Shown here piece by piece: positions 27,076 through 35,508 of a stretch of DNA of 64,000 nucleotides. The translations under genes were made by a program, and so were the position numbers. Positions within the stretch are counted from its first letter, which is position 1. Every line of letters begins with the position of its first letter. Origin of the DNA: VFKU01 sp964620045 (GTDB lineage: Bacteria; Hydrogenedentota; Hydrogenedentia; Hydrogenedentales; GCA-2746185). The notes under the pieces were generated by a model, which was not told where the DNA came from, searched no databases, and saw only the letters and a list, made by a program, of their open reading frames with translations. The stretch is from the NCBI GenBank assembly GCA_964620045.1, contig CAZUJL010000020.1, forward strand, positions 1 through 64,000. Reading direction: 5' to 3'.

Positions 27076-27936
27076 CAGCAGACTTACGAGAAACCACAGC
27101 AGTTTGAAGCCGTGCTTGCGCTTGATCGCGCGCAGCTTGAAGTAAATCAGCCGAAACGGGCTCGGCGCGATGTTCGTGGCGATGACGGTGATGTTGTCCT
27201 TGCCGCCGTTTTCGTTCGCCATATTCACGAGCCGCGCTGCGATCTCGGCCGCGCTGCCGCTCTTCTTGAACTCGGCGCAGATCTCCGGGTCGCGCACCAT
27301 GTTCACGAGGCCATCGGAACACACGAGCAACCAATCGCCCGGCACGATGTGCCAGATGTAGCTGTCGATTTCGACATCGGGCCGCGTGCCCACGCTGCGC
27401 GTGACGACGTTCTTGCGCACGTCGGCCTCGGCCTCGGACTTCGACATGAGGCCGGCCCTCACCTGCTCGTCCACCCAGGAGTGGTCTTCCGTGCGGCCGA
27501 TGATCTCGCCGTCGCGCAGGTGATACACGCGCGAGTCGCCGACGTTGCAGATATAGGCCTTCTTGGGCGACACGAGGCACGCGGCAAGCGTGGTGCCCAT
27601 GGGCTTGCCGCCGGCGTTGAGGTCCTGATTGGTCTTGAACACGCTGACGTTGGCCAACTGGATGAAACGGGTCATCGTTTCGACCAGATACCCGTCGCCC
27701 CCGTCCTGCGCGGCGGGCGGCGCCTGCTCTTTGAGCACGTCTTTGAGGATCGATACTGCCAACTTGCTGGCGATCTCGCCGCCCATGTGGCCGCCGAGGC
27801 CATCGGCCACGGCCAGCAGCGCGCCATCGCGGAAAAGATTGAGGCCGGGGTGGTCGTCGCGAAATACGCCGAAGGAGTCTTCGTTCTCGCGTTTGCGGCG
27901 GCCGATATCCGACCGCGCTGCAATATCCAACCGCAT
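27007..27936 (-). CDS. PP2C-family Ser/Thr protein phosphatase with C-terminal membrane anchor
   Basis: A 309-residue Stp1/PrpC-type phosphatase. Metal-binding motifs include RKRENEDSF near the N-terminus, VADGLGGHMGGE, GDSRVYHLRDG, and the later SDGLVNMV and GGKDNITVI. A hydrophobic helix near residues 285-303 (LLWFLVSLLLGLAGFLAGYF) should anchor it with the catalytic domain in the cytoplasm. I prefer the ATG at 27936 over the TTG at 27942 for its spacing to GGGGAGA. No Ser/Thr kinase is in the window. It is divergent from the DnaA-like ATPase gene. Confidence 0.92.
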   Translation of the reverse strand: MRLDIAARSDIGRRKRENEDSFGVFRDDHPGLNLFRDGALLAVADGLGGHMGGEIASKLAVSILKDVLKEQAPPAAQDGGDGYLVETMTRFIQLANVSVFKTNQDLNAGGKPMGTTLAACLVSPKKAYICNVGDSRVYHLRDGEIIGRTEDHSWVDEQVRAGLMSKSEAEADVRKNVVTRSVGTRPDVEIDSYIWHIVPGDWLLVCSDGLVNMVRDPEICAEFKKSGSAAEIAARLVNMANENGGKDNITVIATNIAPSPFRLIYFKLRAIKRKHGFKLLWFLVSLLLGLAGFLAGYFYRDSSHTLPFP

Positions 27937-28014
27937 CTGCAAAAGTCTCCCCGACAGGCACAGAAAGTACCAAAGGAACAGGCAAAGGGCAACCTATTTC
28001 CCGAGATGTAAACC

Positions 28015-28043
28015 TTGACCGACTGCGGCGGCAACAGTAGAAT
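28015..28043 (+). promoter_or_regulatory. Promoter of the DnaA-like ATPase gene
   Basis: TTGACC (28015-28020) and TAGAAT (28038-28043) with a 17-nt spacer. The start near 28050 would leave a leader of about 78 nt. Confidence 0.65.
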
Positions 28044-28127
28044 CGCGGGACTGTCTTACGATCCGCGGCACGGCGATCGTGGTTGAGGTGTGACGCGGAG
28101 CGCGTGCTGCGGGGGAGGCGCCGGGCC

Positions 28128-29789
28128 ATGGCTGCGGCCAAGCGCGATTCTAATTTCGATTCATTCCTGCTCGATGCGGGCAACCGCCGCGCGCATGAGC
28201 TATGCCTTGCCGTGGCGCGGGGCGAGCCGCTGAGCCCCTTGCCGATTGTGCTTGTGGGCGAGCCGGGCAGTGGCAAATCCCATCTGCTGCATGCGACCAC
28301 GAACCGTCTGCGCGCGGCCGCGGGCCACGCGTCCATCCTCTATGTGTCGCCGGCCACATGGGGCGCCGAAGTGGAGCGCATCATCGCCGAGCCCGCGCCG
28401 ATCGATATGGCGCGCTATGCCGTACTGCTCGTGGATGACTTCCATGCCTTCGGCCAGAAGTACGAATCGGTCGCGAAGCTATTTGAGATATTCCTTGAGA
28501 ACGACCACCCGGTGATCGTGGCGACCGACGCCCACCCGGATCGTTTGACCGCGATGCCGCTGAAGCTGAAGCGCCGCATCAAGGGCGGGCAGACGATCGC
28601 GATTGCGCCGGGCGAGGCGCGGCGTTCGCTGGCGGCCATTGAAGAGCGCCTGCGCGACGAGCAGCAGGAGGCGATTGCGCGCATTGAGCAGCGCCTGGGT
28701 GAAATGGAAGCCGAGGGCCCTGCAGCGGCCGCCGCGCGCAAACAAGCCCGCGCCGCCGAGTTGGATCAGGCCCGTAAAGAGGCCACCGAAGCACGCGCGG
28801 AGCTTGAGCATGCGCGGGCGGAGCTGGCGCTGGCGAAGGTGTCCGCGAAGGAAGCGGCGCAGGCCCGTGTACGCGTGCAGGAACTCGAACAGCAACTTCT
28901 CGAACGCGCGAAACAACCCGCCGCAGAGGAACAATCGCCTGCGCCGATCAAGCGCAAGCTGGACGAGGCCCGCTTCGATGCGCAGAAGGCGCGCGAAGAA
29001 GCCCGCGGGATGTTGCAGCGTGCACAGCATCTGGTGGAAGTGCTGCAGCAGAGCCGCGTGTCCTTCGAAGACGCACAAAAAGATCGCGAGCGGCAGCTCG
29101 GCGAAATTGAAAAGCTCAACGCCGTGTTTAGCGGCGAGAAGGCGCCCGCCGCCGAGGCCATTGAAGCAGTGGCCACTGTTCCGGTGCCGACGACCGACGA
29201 GAATGTGGTGATGCAGGATGAGATCCATCGCCTGCAGGAAAGTCTGGTGCGCGCGCGCTCGGAACGCGACACGCTGAAGAGCCATCTCGCGCGCATTCGC
29301 GAGGAACTGGACGAAACGCGCCGCGATCTGGATCGCACACGCGGCGAGACGCTGAAAGAACGCACCGAGCGCGAGGAGCATGTGCGCGAAGTGCAGCAGG
29401 CGCTCGTGGCGAAGGACGCCGAGGCGGAATCGCTGCGGACGACGCAGAAGTCGCTCACGGACGAGATTGAGGGCCTGCGCGTACAGGTCGCGGACGGCAC
29501 GGGCGTAATCGAGCGCCTGACCGCGCTGCTGGGCGAAGCGGCTGCTGAACAGGAGCAGGCTGCTCCCGAAAATAACGGCGAAGAGCCGCCCGCGGCGCCG
29601 ATGGACGAAACGCCCATCGTGCGCGCCGATTTCGGCGAAGGCCTGCGCGCCGCCGCACCCAAGCGCACCCCCGGCGTGCACCATGTCGAAGAGCTGCGCA
29701 ATGCGGCCAACCCGGCATATCCACCCGCCCTGCCGCCGCTAGATGAATCCGACGACGAATACTTCCGCGACACGGCCCGCACGGCCTAA
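28128..29789 (+). CDS. DnaA-like AAA+ ATPase fused to a long coiled coil
   Basis: A 553-residue protein. Residues 8-170 match the DnaA ATPase domain: SNFDSFLLDAGNRRAHELC (the DnaA FdnFvvGxxNrlA box), Walker A GEPGSGKS at 44-51, Walker B VLLVDD at 99-104, sensor-1 VIVATD at 129-134, and an Arg pair near 149. DnaA domain IV, the origin-binding helix-turn-helix, is absent. Residues about 168-460 are almost continuous heptad-like Glu/Ala/Arg/Leu coiled coil, followed by an acidic, Pro-rich tail ending DDEYFRDTARTA. The ATG follows GGGGGAGG by 9 nt. Function unknown; scaffold or replication/segregation regulator are guesses. Confidence 0.75.
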   Translation: MAAAKRDSNFDSFLLDAGNRRAHELCLAVARGEPLSPLPIVLVGEPGSGKSHLLHATTNRLRAAAGHASILYVSPATWGAEVERIIAEPAPIDMARYAVLLVDDFHAFGQKYESVAKLFEIFLENDHPVIVATDAHPDRLTAMPLKLKRRIKGGQTIAIAPGEARRSLAAIEERLRDEQQEAIARIEQRLGEMEAEGPAAAAARKQARAAELDQARKEATEARAELEHARAELALAKVSAKEAAQARVRVQELEQQLLERAKQPAAEEQSPAPIKRKLDEARFDAQKAREEARGMLQRAQHLVEVLQQSRVSFEDAQKDRERQLGEIEKLNAVFSGEKAPAAEAIEAVATVPVPTTDENVVMQDEIHRLQESLVRARSERDTLKSHLARIREELDETRRDLDRTRGETLKERTEREEHVREVQQALVAKDAEAESLRTTQKSLTDEIEGLRVQVADGTGVIERLTALLGEAAAEQEQAAPENNGEEPPAAPMDETPIVRADFGEGLRAAAPKRTPGVHHVEELRNAANPAYPPALPPLDESDDEYFRDTARTA

Positions 29790-29790
29790 C

Positions 29791-29914
29791 CGTAGCGCCG
29801 GCTTCCAGCCGGCAAATGCTGGCTCTCACGTGCAGGAGAACTGCATGTTCACCTACATCTAAATTCTTCTCGCGCGTGGCAGACAACCGTTGCCGCCGGG
29901 ACGGCGGCGCTACG
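29791..29914. repeat. Palindrome-bounded intergenic repeat
   Basis: The spacer before the SDR gene begins CGTAGCGCCG (29791-29800) and ends with its exact complement CGGCGCTACG (29905-29914). Each end carries its own hairpin: GCCGGC-TTCCA-GCCGGC near 29798-29813, and GCCGCC-GGGAC-GGCGGC near 29892-29908. It looks like two inverted copies of one dispersed hairpin element around about 75 nt. Confidence 0.65.
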
Positions 29915-29955
29915 AATCTGCTAGCATCGCCCTTTCATTTTTTGGGAGCGCGCAC

Positions 29956-30717
29956 ATGGATCTCGGGCTGAAGGGCAAGGTAGCGGTGATCACCGGCGGG
30001 GCCTCGGGATTGGGCCTTGAAACAGCACGTTATCTGGCGCGCGAAGGCTGCGCGCTCGTGCTCGCCGACCTGAACGATCAGACGCTCGCGAGCGCGTCCG
30101 ACGAAATCCGTAAGCTCGGCGCACGCGTCTCCGCCGTGAAGATCGACGTGCGGCGCTATGAAGACTGCGAGCGTATGGCGGCCACCGCCGCGAAAGACTT
30201 TGGCGGCATCGACGTCGTGCTCGCCGCCGCCGGCGTGAGCACCTCCGGCGCGTTCTTCCTCGATACGACGCCGAAGGACTGGGACGCGATGATCGACATC
30301 AACATCCGCGGCGTGATGAACACGAACCGCGCGTGCGCGCCGATCATGGCGGAGAAGAAAGGCGGCTCGATCATCAACATCGCGTCGGAGGCCGGCAAGG
30401 TCGGCGAGAAGCGCATTGTCGTGTACTCCGCCACGAAGGGCGCCGTGATGAGTTTCACCAAGGCCTTCGCGCTGGAGATGGGCCGCTTCAACGTGCGCGT
30501 GAATGCGGTGTGTCCGGGCGTGACCCGCACGCCGATGACGACCGGCTACGGCAGCCCCGGCGACGAGATGTACCAGAAGGCCGCACGCCTCTACCCCATG
30601 GGCCGCCTCGGCGAACCGGCGGACATCGCGGCGATGATCACGATGCTAGCGTCCAACCAATCGACCTGGGTCACGGGACAGTGCATCAGCATCAGCGGCG
30701 GCTTCGGGAGAAGCTAA
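29956..30717 (+). CDS. Short-chain dehydrogenase/reductase
   Basis: A 253-residue classical SDR using NAD(P). Cofactor motif TGGASGLG is at the N-terminus, NIASEAG supplies the catalytic Ser region, and YSATK carries the catalytic Tyr and Lys. A C-terminal ISISGGFGRS is typical of FabG-like members. An Asp after the second strand (VLADLND) suggests NAD preference. The ATG at 29956 follows GGGAG. Substrate unknown; no pathway partner is adjacent. Confidence 0.92.
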   Translation: MDLGLKGKVAVITGGASGLGLETARYLAREGCALVLADLNDQTLASASDEIRKLGARVSAVKIDVRRYEDCERMAATAAKDFGGIDVVLAAAGVSTSGAFFLDTTPKDWDAMIDINIRGVMNTNRACAPIMAEKKGGSIINIASEAGKVGEKRIVVYSATKGAVMSFTKAFALEMGRFNVRVNAVCPGVTRTPMTTGYGSPGDEMYQKAARLYPMGRLGEPADIAAMITMLASNQSTWVTGQCISISGGFGRS

Positions 30718-30771
30718 AGAGCATTTCACGCATTAAAATTCTGTACGTCCGCAGTGTTAAAATCGTAGGCG

Positions 30772-32796
30772 ATGAGGACCGAGTTCGCTAAATTATTGAA
30801 GCAGGTCCGCAAGGCCTATCCGGAGGCGGACGACGATCTGCTGCGCGACGCCTACCGCGTGGCGGACAAGGCCCACCAGGGCCAGAAGCGGCTCTCCGGC
30901 GACCCGTATATCTCCCACACGCTCGCGGTCGCGGGCATTCTCGCGGGGCTCGGCCTCGACGTGCGGACGATCAGCGCGGCGCTGTTGCACGATGTGCTCG
31001 AAGACACTCCGGTGACTTTCGCGGAGCTGAAGGAAGAATTCGGCGAAGACGTCGCGCGCCTGGTCGACGGCGTCTCCAAAATCGGCGGCATGCACCTGCC
31101 GGAACCGGTGCCCGCGGAGCCGGAAGTGAAGCATGCGGAAAACCTCCGCAAGATGCTGATCGCGACGGCGAAAGACGTACGCGTGATCCTGATTAAGCTC
31201 GCGGATCGCCTGCACAACATGCGCACGATCGAGTTCCTGCCGAAATCGAAAATCCAGCGCATCTCGCAGGAGACGCTCGACATCTACGCACCGATCGCGA
31301 ACCGCCTCGGTCTCTCGCAATGGCAGTGGGAACTGGAAGACCACGCGTTCCACCATTTGCACCCCGAGGAATACCACGCGATCGCCAAGGCTGTGGCGAT
31401 GAAGCGCAAGGAACGCGAGGAGCTGCTCGAAGAGCAGATCCAGTTCCTGGAAACGCGCCTCAAGGAAGCGGAAGTCGACGCGCGCGTGATCGGCCGCCCG
31501 AAGCATCTGTACGGCATCTACCAGAAAATGCTGAAGCAGGGCATCACGTTTGAAGAAGTGACCGACGTGCTCGCCGTGCGCATCATCACGCAGACTGTGA
31601 GCGGTTGCTACAACGCGCTGGGCGTCATCCATCACGTGTGGCCGCCGGTACGCGGGCGCTTCAAGGATTACATCGCCGCGCCGAAGATGAACATGTACCA
31701 GAGCATCCACACGACGGTGCGCCTTGAGGACGGCCGGCCGCTGGAAGTGCAGATTCGCACCGAGGAAATGGACCGCGCCTCGCGCGAGGGCATCGCGGCG
31801 CACTGGAAGTATAAGGAAGGCATCGAGAAGGCGGACGCGAAGACAGAATCGCAGCTCCACTGGCTGCGGCAGATGTACGACTGGCTGAAGGACGCGAACG
31901 CGCCGGAAGAATTGTTTGAGAGCGTGCGGCGCGAAATCAGCACGAGCGCGGTGTACGTCTATACGCCCAAGGGCGATGTGAAAGAGCTCCCGCTCGGCGC
32001 GACTCCCGTCGATTGCGCCTACGCCATTCACACGCAGCTCGGGCATACATGCGTGGGCGCGAAGGTGAACGGTGGCCTCGTGCCGCTGCGCTACCACCTG
32101 CAGAACGGCGACATCGTGGAAATCCTGACGGCGAAGACACAGCGCCCGCGCATCGACTGGCTCGACTTCGTCGTGACCGGCCGCGCGCGCACGCGCATCC
32201 GCCAGAAACTGCGCGAACACGAAGAGTTACCACCCGCCGCGATCGCGCACGGCCCCGGTGAGTCGCGCTCGATCGCGCCGCCGCAAATTGCGAAGCCGAA
32301 ACCCAAGGTGGAGCCGGTGGACGATGCGACGCGCGCGAAACTCGTGCGCGTGGCGGGCGGCCAGGGCATGGCGCTGCAATTCGCGAAGTGCTGCAACGCG
32401 ATGCCGGGTGAGGGCATCATCGGCTTCGTCACGCGGCGGCACCTGATCACGATTCACCGCGCGGACTGCAAGTTCCTGGAAGCCGCCGAGCAGGAGTCGG
32501 AGCGCCTCATCGCCGCCGGCTGGCAGGGCGACGAACCCAACACGATGGGCGTGCGCGTGACGATCGGCTCACGGCCGAACGGCCTTGCCGACATCACCTC
32601 GGCGCTGCGTCCGATGAACCTGGATATTTCCCGCGCGGAGTATCGCCCCGGCGAGAACGGCGACAGCGTGTTCGAGTGCGTGTTCACGTGCTCCGACAAA
32701 CGACGCTTCGAGCGCGTGACCAAGGCGCTCGCGCATATTTCGGGCGTGCGCAGTGTTGAAGAAATGCCCGCGGAGGAACCGGCGCACGCCGGATGA
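30772..32796 (+). CDS. rel: Bifunctional (p)ppGpp synthetase/hydrolase
   Basis: A 674-residue long RSH enzyme that makes and degrades the stringent-response alarmone. The HD hydrolase domain holds ALLHDVLEDTP and the ED pair; it appears intact. The synthetase domain includes GRPKHLYGIYQKM (the usual Ser is Gly here) and TDVLAVRIIT. TGS (VYVYTPKGDVKELPLGAT) and a C-terminal ACT domain complete the architecture. The stop overlaps the uvrB start by 4 bp. Both activities are expected from the motifs. Confidence 0.95.
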   Translation: MRTEFAKLLKQVRKAYPEADDDLLRDAYRVADKAHQGQKRLSGDPYISHTLAVAGILAGLGLDVRTISAALLHDVLEDTPVTFAELKEEFGEDVARLVDGVSKIGGMHLPEPVPAEPEVKHAENLRKMLIATAKDVRVILIKLADRLHNMRTIEFLPKSKIQRISQETLDIYAPIANRLGLSQWQWELEDHAFHHLHPEEYHAIAKAVAMKRKEREELLEEQIQFLETRLKEAEVDARVIGRPKHLYGIYQKMLKQGITFEEVTDVLAVRIITQTVSGCYNALGVIHHVWPPVRGRFKDYIAAPKMNMYQSIHTTVRLEDGRPLEVQIRTEEMDRASREGIAAHWKYKEGIEKADAKTESQLHWLRQMYDWLKDANAPEELFESVRREISTSAVYVYTPKGDVKELPLGATPVDCAYAIHTQLGHTCVGAKVNGGLVPLRYHLQNGDIVEILTAKTQRPRIDWLDFVVTGRARTRIRQKLREHEELPPAAIAHGPGESRSIAPPQIAKPKPKVEPVDDATRAKLVRVAGGQGMALQFAKCCNAMPGEGIIGFVTRRHLITIHRADCKFLEAAEQESERLIAAGWQGDEPNTMGVRVTIGSRPNGLADITSALRPMNLDISRAEYRPGENGDSVFECVFTCSDKRRFERVTKALAHISGVRSVEEMPAEEPAHAG

Positions 32797-34799
32797 CATA
32801 TATGGATCGCTTTACCCTCGTTAAACCGTTTGAGCCCGCCGGCGACCAGCCGGAGGCCGTGAAAACGCTTACGCAGAACCTGCGCGACGGCATTGACCAC
32901 CAGGTGCTACTCGGCGTGACGGGATCGGGCAAGACCTTCACCATTGCGAACGTGGTGGCCGAAGTGAACCGGCCGACGCTCGTGATGGCGCCGAACAAAA
33001 TCCTCGCGGCGCAGCTCTACAGCGAGTTCAAGGCGCTGTTTCCCGAGAACGCGATTGAGTACTTCGTCAGCTACTACGACTACTACCAGCCCGAGGCCTA
33101 TGTCCCCTCGAAAGACCTGTACATCGAGAAGGACTCCAGCATCAACGACGAGATCGACAAGATGCGCCACTCGGCGACGCGCGCCCTGCTCAGCCGCCGC
33201 GACGTGCTGATCGTGGCCAGTGTGTCCTGCATCTACGGCATCGGTTCGCCGGAGGTGTACAACCGCATGCGCATCGATCTCGTGCCGGGGGACATGGTGC
33301 CGCGCGACGATCTCGTTGCCGGCCTGATCGCGATGCAGTACCAGCGCAAGGACATGGACTTCCACCGCGGCACGTTCCGCGTGCGCGGGGACATCGTCGA
33401 TGTGTTCCCGCCCTACGAAGCAGACAAGGCGATCCGCATCGAATTTTTCGGCGATGAAATTGAAAGCGTGAGCGAAATCGACCCGTTGCGCGGCGTGACG
33501 CTGCGCAAGGTGCGCCGCACGAGCATCTACCCCGGCACGCACTACGCCACCGAGGCGTCCACGCTGGAAGGCGCCATTAAGGGCATCAAACACGAGCTGC
33601 AGGAACGCTTACAAGAACTGCGCGCGGGCGGCCAGGAACTGTACGCCCAGCGCCTCGAACAGCGCACGCGCTACGACCTCGAAATGCTGCAGGAAATCGG
33701 CTTCTGCACCGGCATCGAGAACTATTCGCGGCATTTGGACGGCCGCCAGCCGGGCGAGCCGCCGTACACGTTGCTCGACTATTTCCCCGACGACTTCCTG
33801 TGCGTGATCGACGAGTCGCACATCGCGGTTCCGCAAATCGGCGCGATGTACAAGGGCGACCGCGCGCGCAAGGACATGCTGGTGGAGTACGGCTTCCGCC
33901 TGCCGTGCGCGCGCGACAACCGGCCGCTGACCTTTGACGAGTGGAAGGACCGCATCGGCCAGTGCATCTACGTCAGCGCGACGCCGGCGAAGTATGAGCT
34001 GGAGCAGAGCCAGGGCCTCGTGATTGAGCAGGTCGTGCGCCCGACGGGTCTGATCGATCCCGAGGTCGAAGTGCGGCGTGCGGACAACCAGGTGGACGAT
34101 CTGCTGGAAGAGATCCGCAAACGCGCCGAAAAGGGCGAGCGCGTGCTCGTGACCACGCTGACCAAGCGCATGGCCGAGGACCTCACGGAGTACTACACAG
34201 ACGTCGGCACGCGCGTGCGCTACATGCACTCGGACGTCGAAACGCTGGAACGCATCGAGCTCGTGCGTGCGTTGCGCGCGGGCGACTACGACGTGCTGGT
34301 CGGCATTAACTTGCTGCGCGAGGGTCTCGACCTTCCGGAGGTCTCGCTGGTCGCGATCCTGGATGCGGACAAGGAAGGCTACCTGCGCTCGGAGACGAGC
34401 CTAGTGCAGACCATCGGCCGCGCGGCGCGCCACCTGAACGGCAAGGTCATCATGTATGCGAACAACATGACCGGCTCGATGCAGCGCGCGATCGATGAGA
34501 CCAATCGGCGCCGCGCCAAGCAGGTCGCGCACAACGAAGAGCACGGCATCACGCCGAAGTCGGTGCAGAAGGCCATCCGCGAGCTGGAGCGCGCCATGCC
34601 GAACAGCCGCCAGGCCCGCTACCGCGCGGTCGAGCGTGCCGCCGAAGAGGCGATCGATTACGGCAACCTCGAAGTCACCATCGCCGACCTGCGCAAAAAG
34701 ATGAAGAACGCCGCCGAGCGCATGGAGTTCGAAGAGGCCGCCGTCTACCGCGACCGGATTCAGCAAATGGAGCGCCTGCAAATCGAGCAGGGTGTCTAG
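32793..34799 (+). CDS. uvrB: Excinuclease ABC subunit B
   Basis: The damage-verifying helicase-like subunit of nucleotide excision repair, 668 residues. Walker A is GVTGSGKTFT; YYDYYQPEAYVPSKDLYIEKDSSIN is the beta-hairpin region; helicase motifs VIDESH and the late QTIGRAARH are present. A UvrC-interacting UVR motif closes the protein (RKKMKNAAERMEFEEAAVYRD). Its ATG overlaps rel by 4 bp, and a second ATG nine bases on is possible. No clear U-tailed terminator follows. Confidence 0.97.
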   Translation: MTYMDRFTLVKPFEPAGDQPEAVKTLTQNLRDGIDHQVLLGVTGSGKTFTIANVVAEVNRPTLVMAPNKILAAQLYSEFKALFPENAIEYFVSYYDYYQPEAYVPSKDLYIEKDSSINDEIDKMRHSATRALLSRRDVLIVASVSCIYGIGSPEVYNRMRIDLVPGDMVPRDDLVAGLIAMQYQRKDMDFHRGTFRVRGDIVDVFPPYEADKAIRIEFFGDEIESVSEIDPLRGVTLRKVRRTSIYPGTHYATEASTLEGAIKGIKHELQERLQELRAGGQELYAQRLEQRTRYDLEMLQEIGFCTGIENYSRHLDGRQPGEPPYTLLDYFPDDFLCVIDESHIAVPQIGAMYKGDRARKDMLVEYGFRLPCARDNRPLTFDEWKDRIGQCIYVSATPAKYELEQSQGLVIEQVVRPTGLIDPEVEVRRADNQVDDLLEEIRKRAEKGERVLVTTLTKRMAEDLTEYYTDVGTRVRYMHSDVETLERIELVRALRAGDYDVLVGINLLREGLDLPEVSLVAILDADKEGYLRSETSLVQTIGRAARHLNGKVIMYANNMTGSMQRAIDETNRRRAKQVAHNEEHGITPKSVQKAIRELERAMPNSRQARYRAVERAAEEAIDYGNLEVTIADLRKKMKNAAERMEFEEAAVYRDRIQQMERLQIEQGV

Positions 34800-34942
34800 T
34801 AAACTTTACATTCGTCAAGCATTTCTCTTCCTTTCTTTACAGCCTGCCGCCCGTCAATCGGGCAATTCCGATACGGTTTATATTCATAAGTCTTTTATTT
34901 TCGGTCATTTATGACTATTTAGGTAAATACTGCACAAGTCGC

Positions 34943-34969
34943 TAAAGTTTTCACTAAAGTTGCCGATGA
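34943..34969 (+). promoter_or_regulatory. Sigma-28 (FliA) promoter of the flagellin operon
   Basis: TAAAGTTT (34943-34950), exactly 11 nt, then GCCGATGA (34962-34969). The FliA consensus is TAAAGTTT-N11-GCCGATAA, so 15 of 16 positions match with ideal spacing. It lies in an AT-rich stretch (34800-34975). No similar site is seen before the second or third flagellin. Confidence 0.9.
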
Positions 34970-34975
34970 TTATCG

Positions 34976-35490
34976 AAGTTAGGCGGGAAAGTGGCCTGAC
35001 GACCACAGTTGAAGGGGACCGGGACATGGAAAGCCCGGGAAAGGACTGCCTACGGCACGTTGGCGAACTGGAGGGTCGCCGGGTAGGTGGACGAAGGAAA
35101 CTTCGTAAAGCGTTGAACGGCAATGGCCCTGTCAGAAGTTTGGTGGGGGTCACGGCTGGTCCGGTATCGCGTGGGGGTGGGACCCTTGCGGTATGGCACA
35201 CGAGGAGCGCGCAGCTTGCTGTGCGCGTGGCCGGCCCGGGAAACCGGGTGCAGGTCGGACGGCCGCGGCGGCCAAAGGCCGAGCGACATATGGGGATGGG
35301 GATCCACGCTGTATTCGGAGGTTCGGGACGGGTTCGTTCCGGGCCGCCGATGATCTATTTGTATGCCCTGGGATGGGACCGGGGCATGGCCGGGGGCCCG
35401 TACTTGGGTCTCGGACGCGCCGAAGGGCGGAGTTCGAGGGGGCGGGAATCGGCCGGGCGCAAGGACGCGCCACGGGAAAATTAGTACGCA
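34976..35490 (+). ncRNA. Candidate long structured leader RNA of the flagellin mRNA
   Basis: The ~530 nt between the sigma-28 promoter and the first flagellin start has no credible ORF but many local hairpins. Clear ones: CCGGG/CCCGG (35019-35038); GGCGA/TCGCC (35062-35080); ACGAAG-GAAA-CTTCGT (35091-35106); GGTCC/GGACC (35158-35184); an 8-bp stem capped by CUUG (35207-35226); CCCGG-GAAA-CCGGG (35235-35248); a 7-bp stem around 35324-35341; CGCC-GAAG-GGCG (35418-35429). GNRA loops, G-runs and GGGAAA motifs are typical of large folded RNAs. I cannot match it to a known class. Confidence 0.55.
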
Positions 35491-35508
35491 CTCACGGAGG
35501 AAGTTGTC

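Noticed and set aside
28479..29684. 401-codon frame antisense to the DnaA-like coiled-coil gene
   Set aside because: The repetitive Glu/Ala/Arg codons of the coiled coil keep the reverse frames open; the sense strand has promoter, ribosome-binding site and AAA+ motifs.
34849..34863. GCCCG-TCAAT-CGGGC hairpin after uvrB as a terminator
   Set aside because: Only a 5-bp stem and no following T-run; left as a weak possibility.
35346..35354. Second GCCGATGAT resembling a sigma-28 -10 box
   Set aside because: There is no TAAA box 11-15 nt upstream; the preceding bases form a GC-rich hairpin.
34960..35484. 174-codon frame in the flagellin leader
   Set aside because: It overlaps the sigma-28 -10 box, has no ribosome-binding site, is Gly/Arg-rich without domain features, and the same interval is open on the other strand too.
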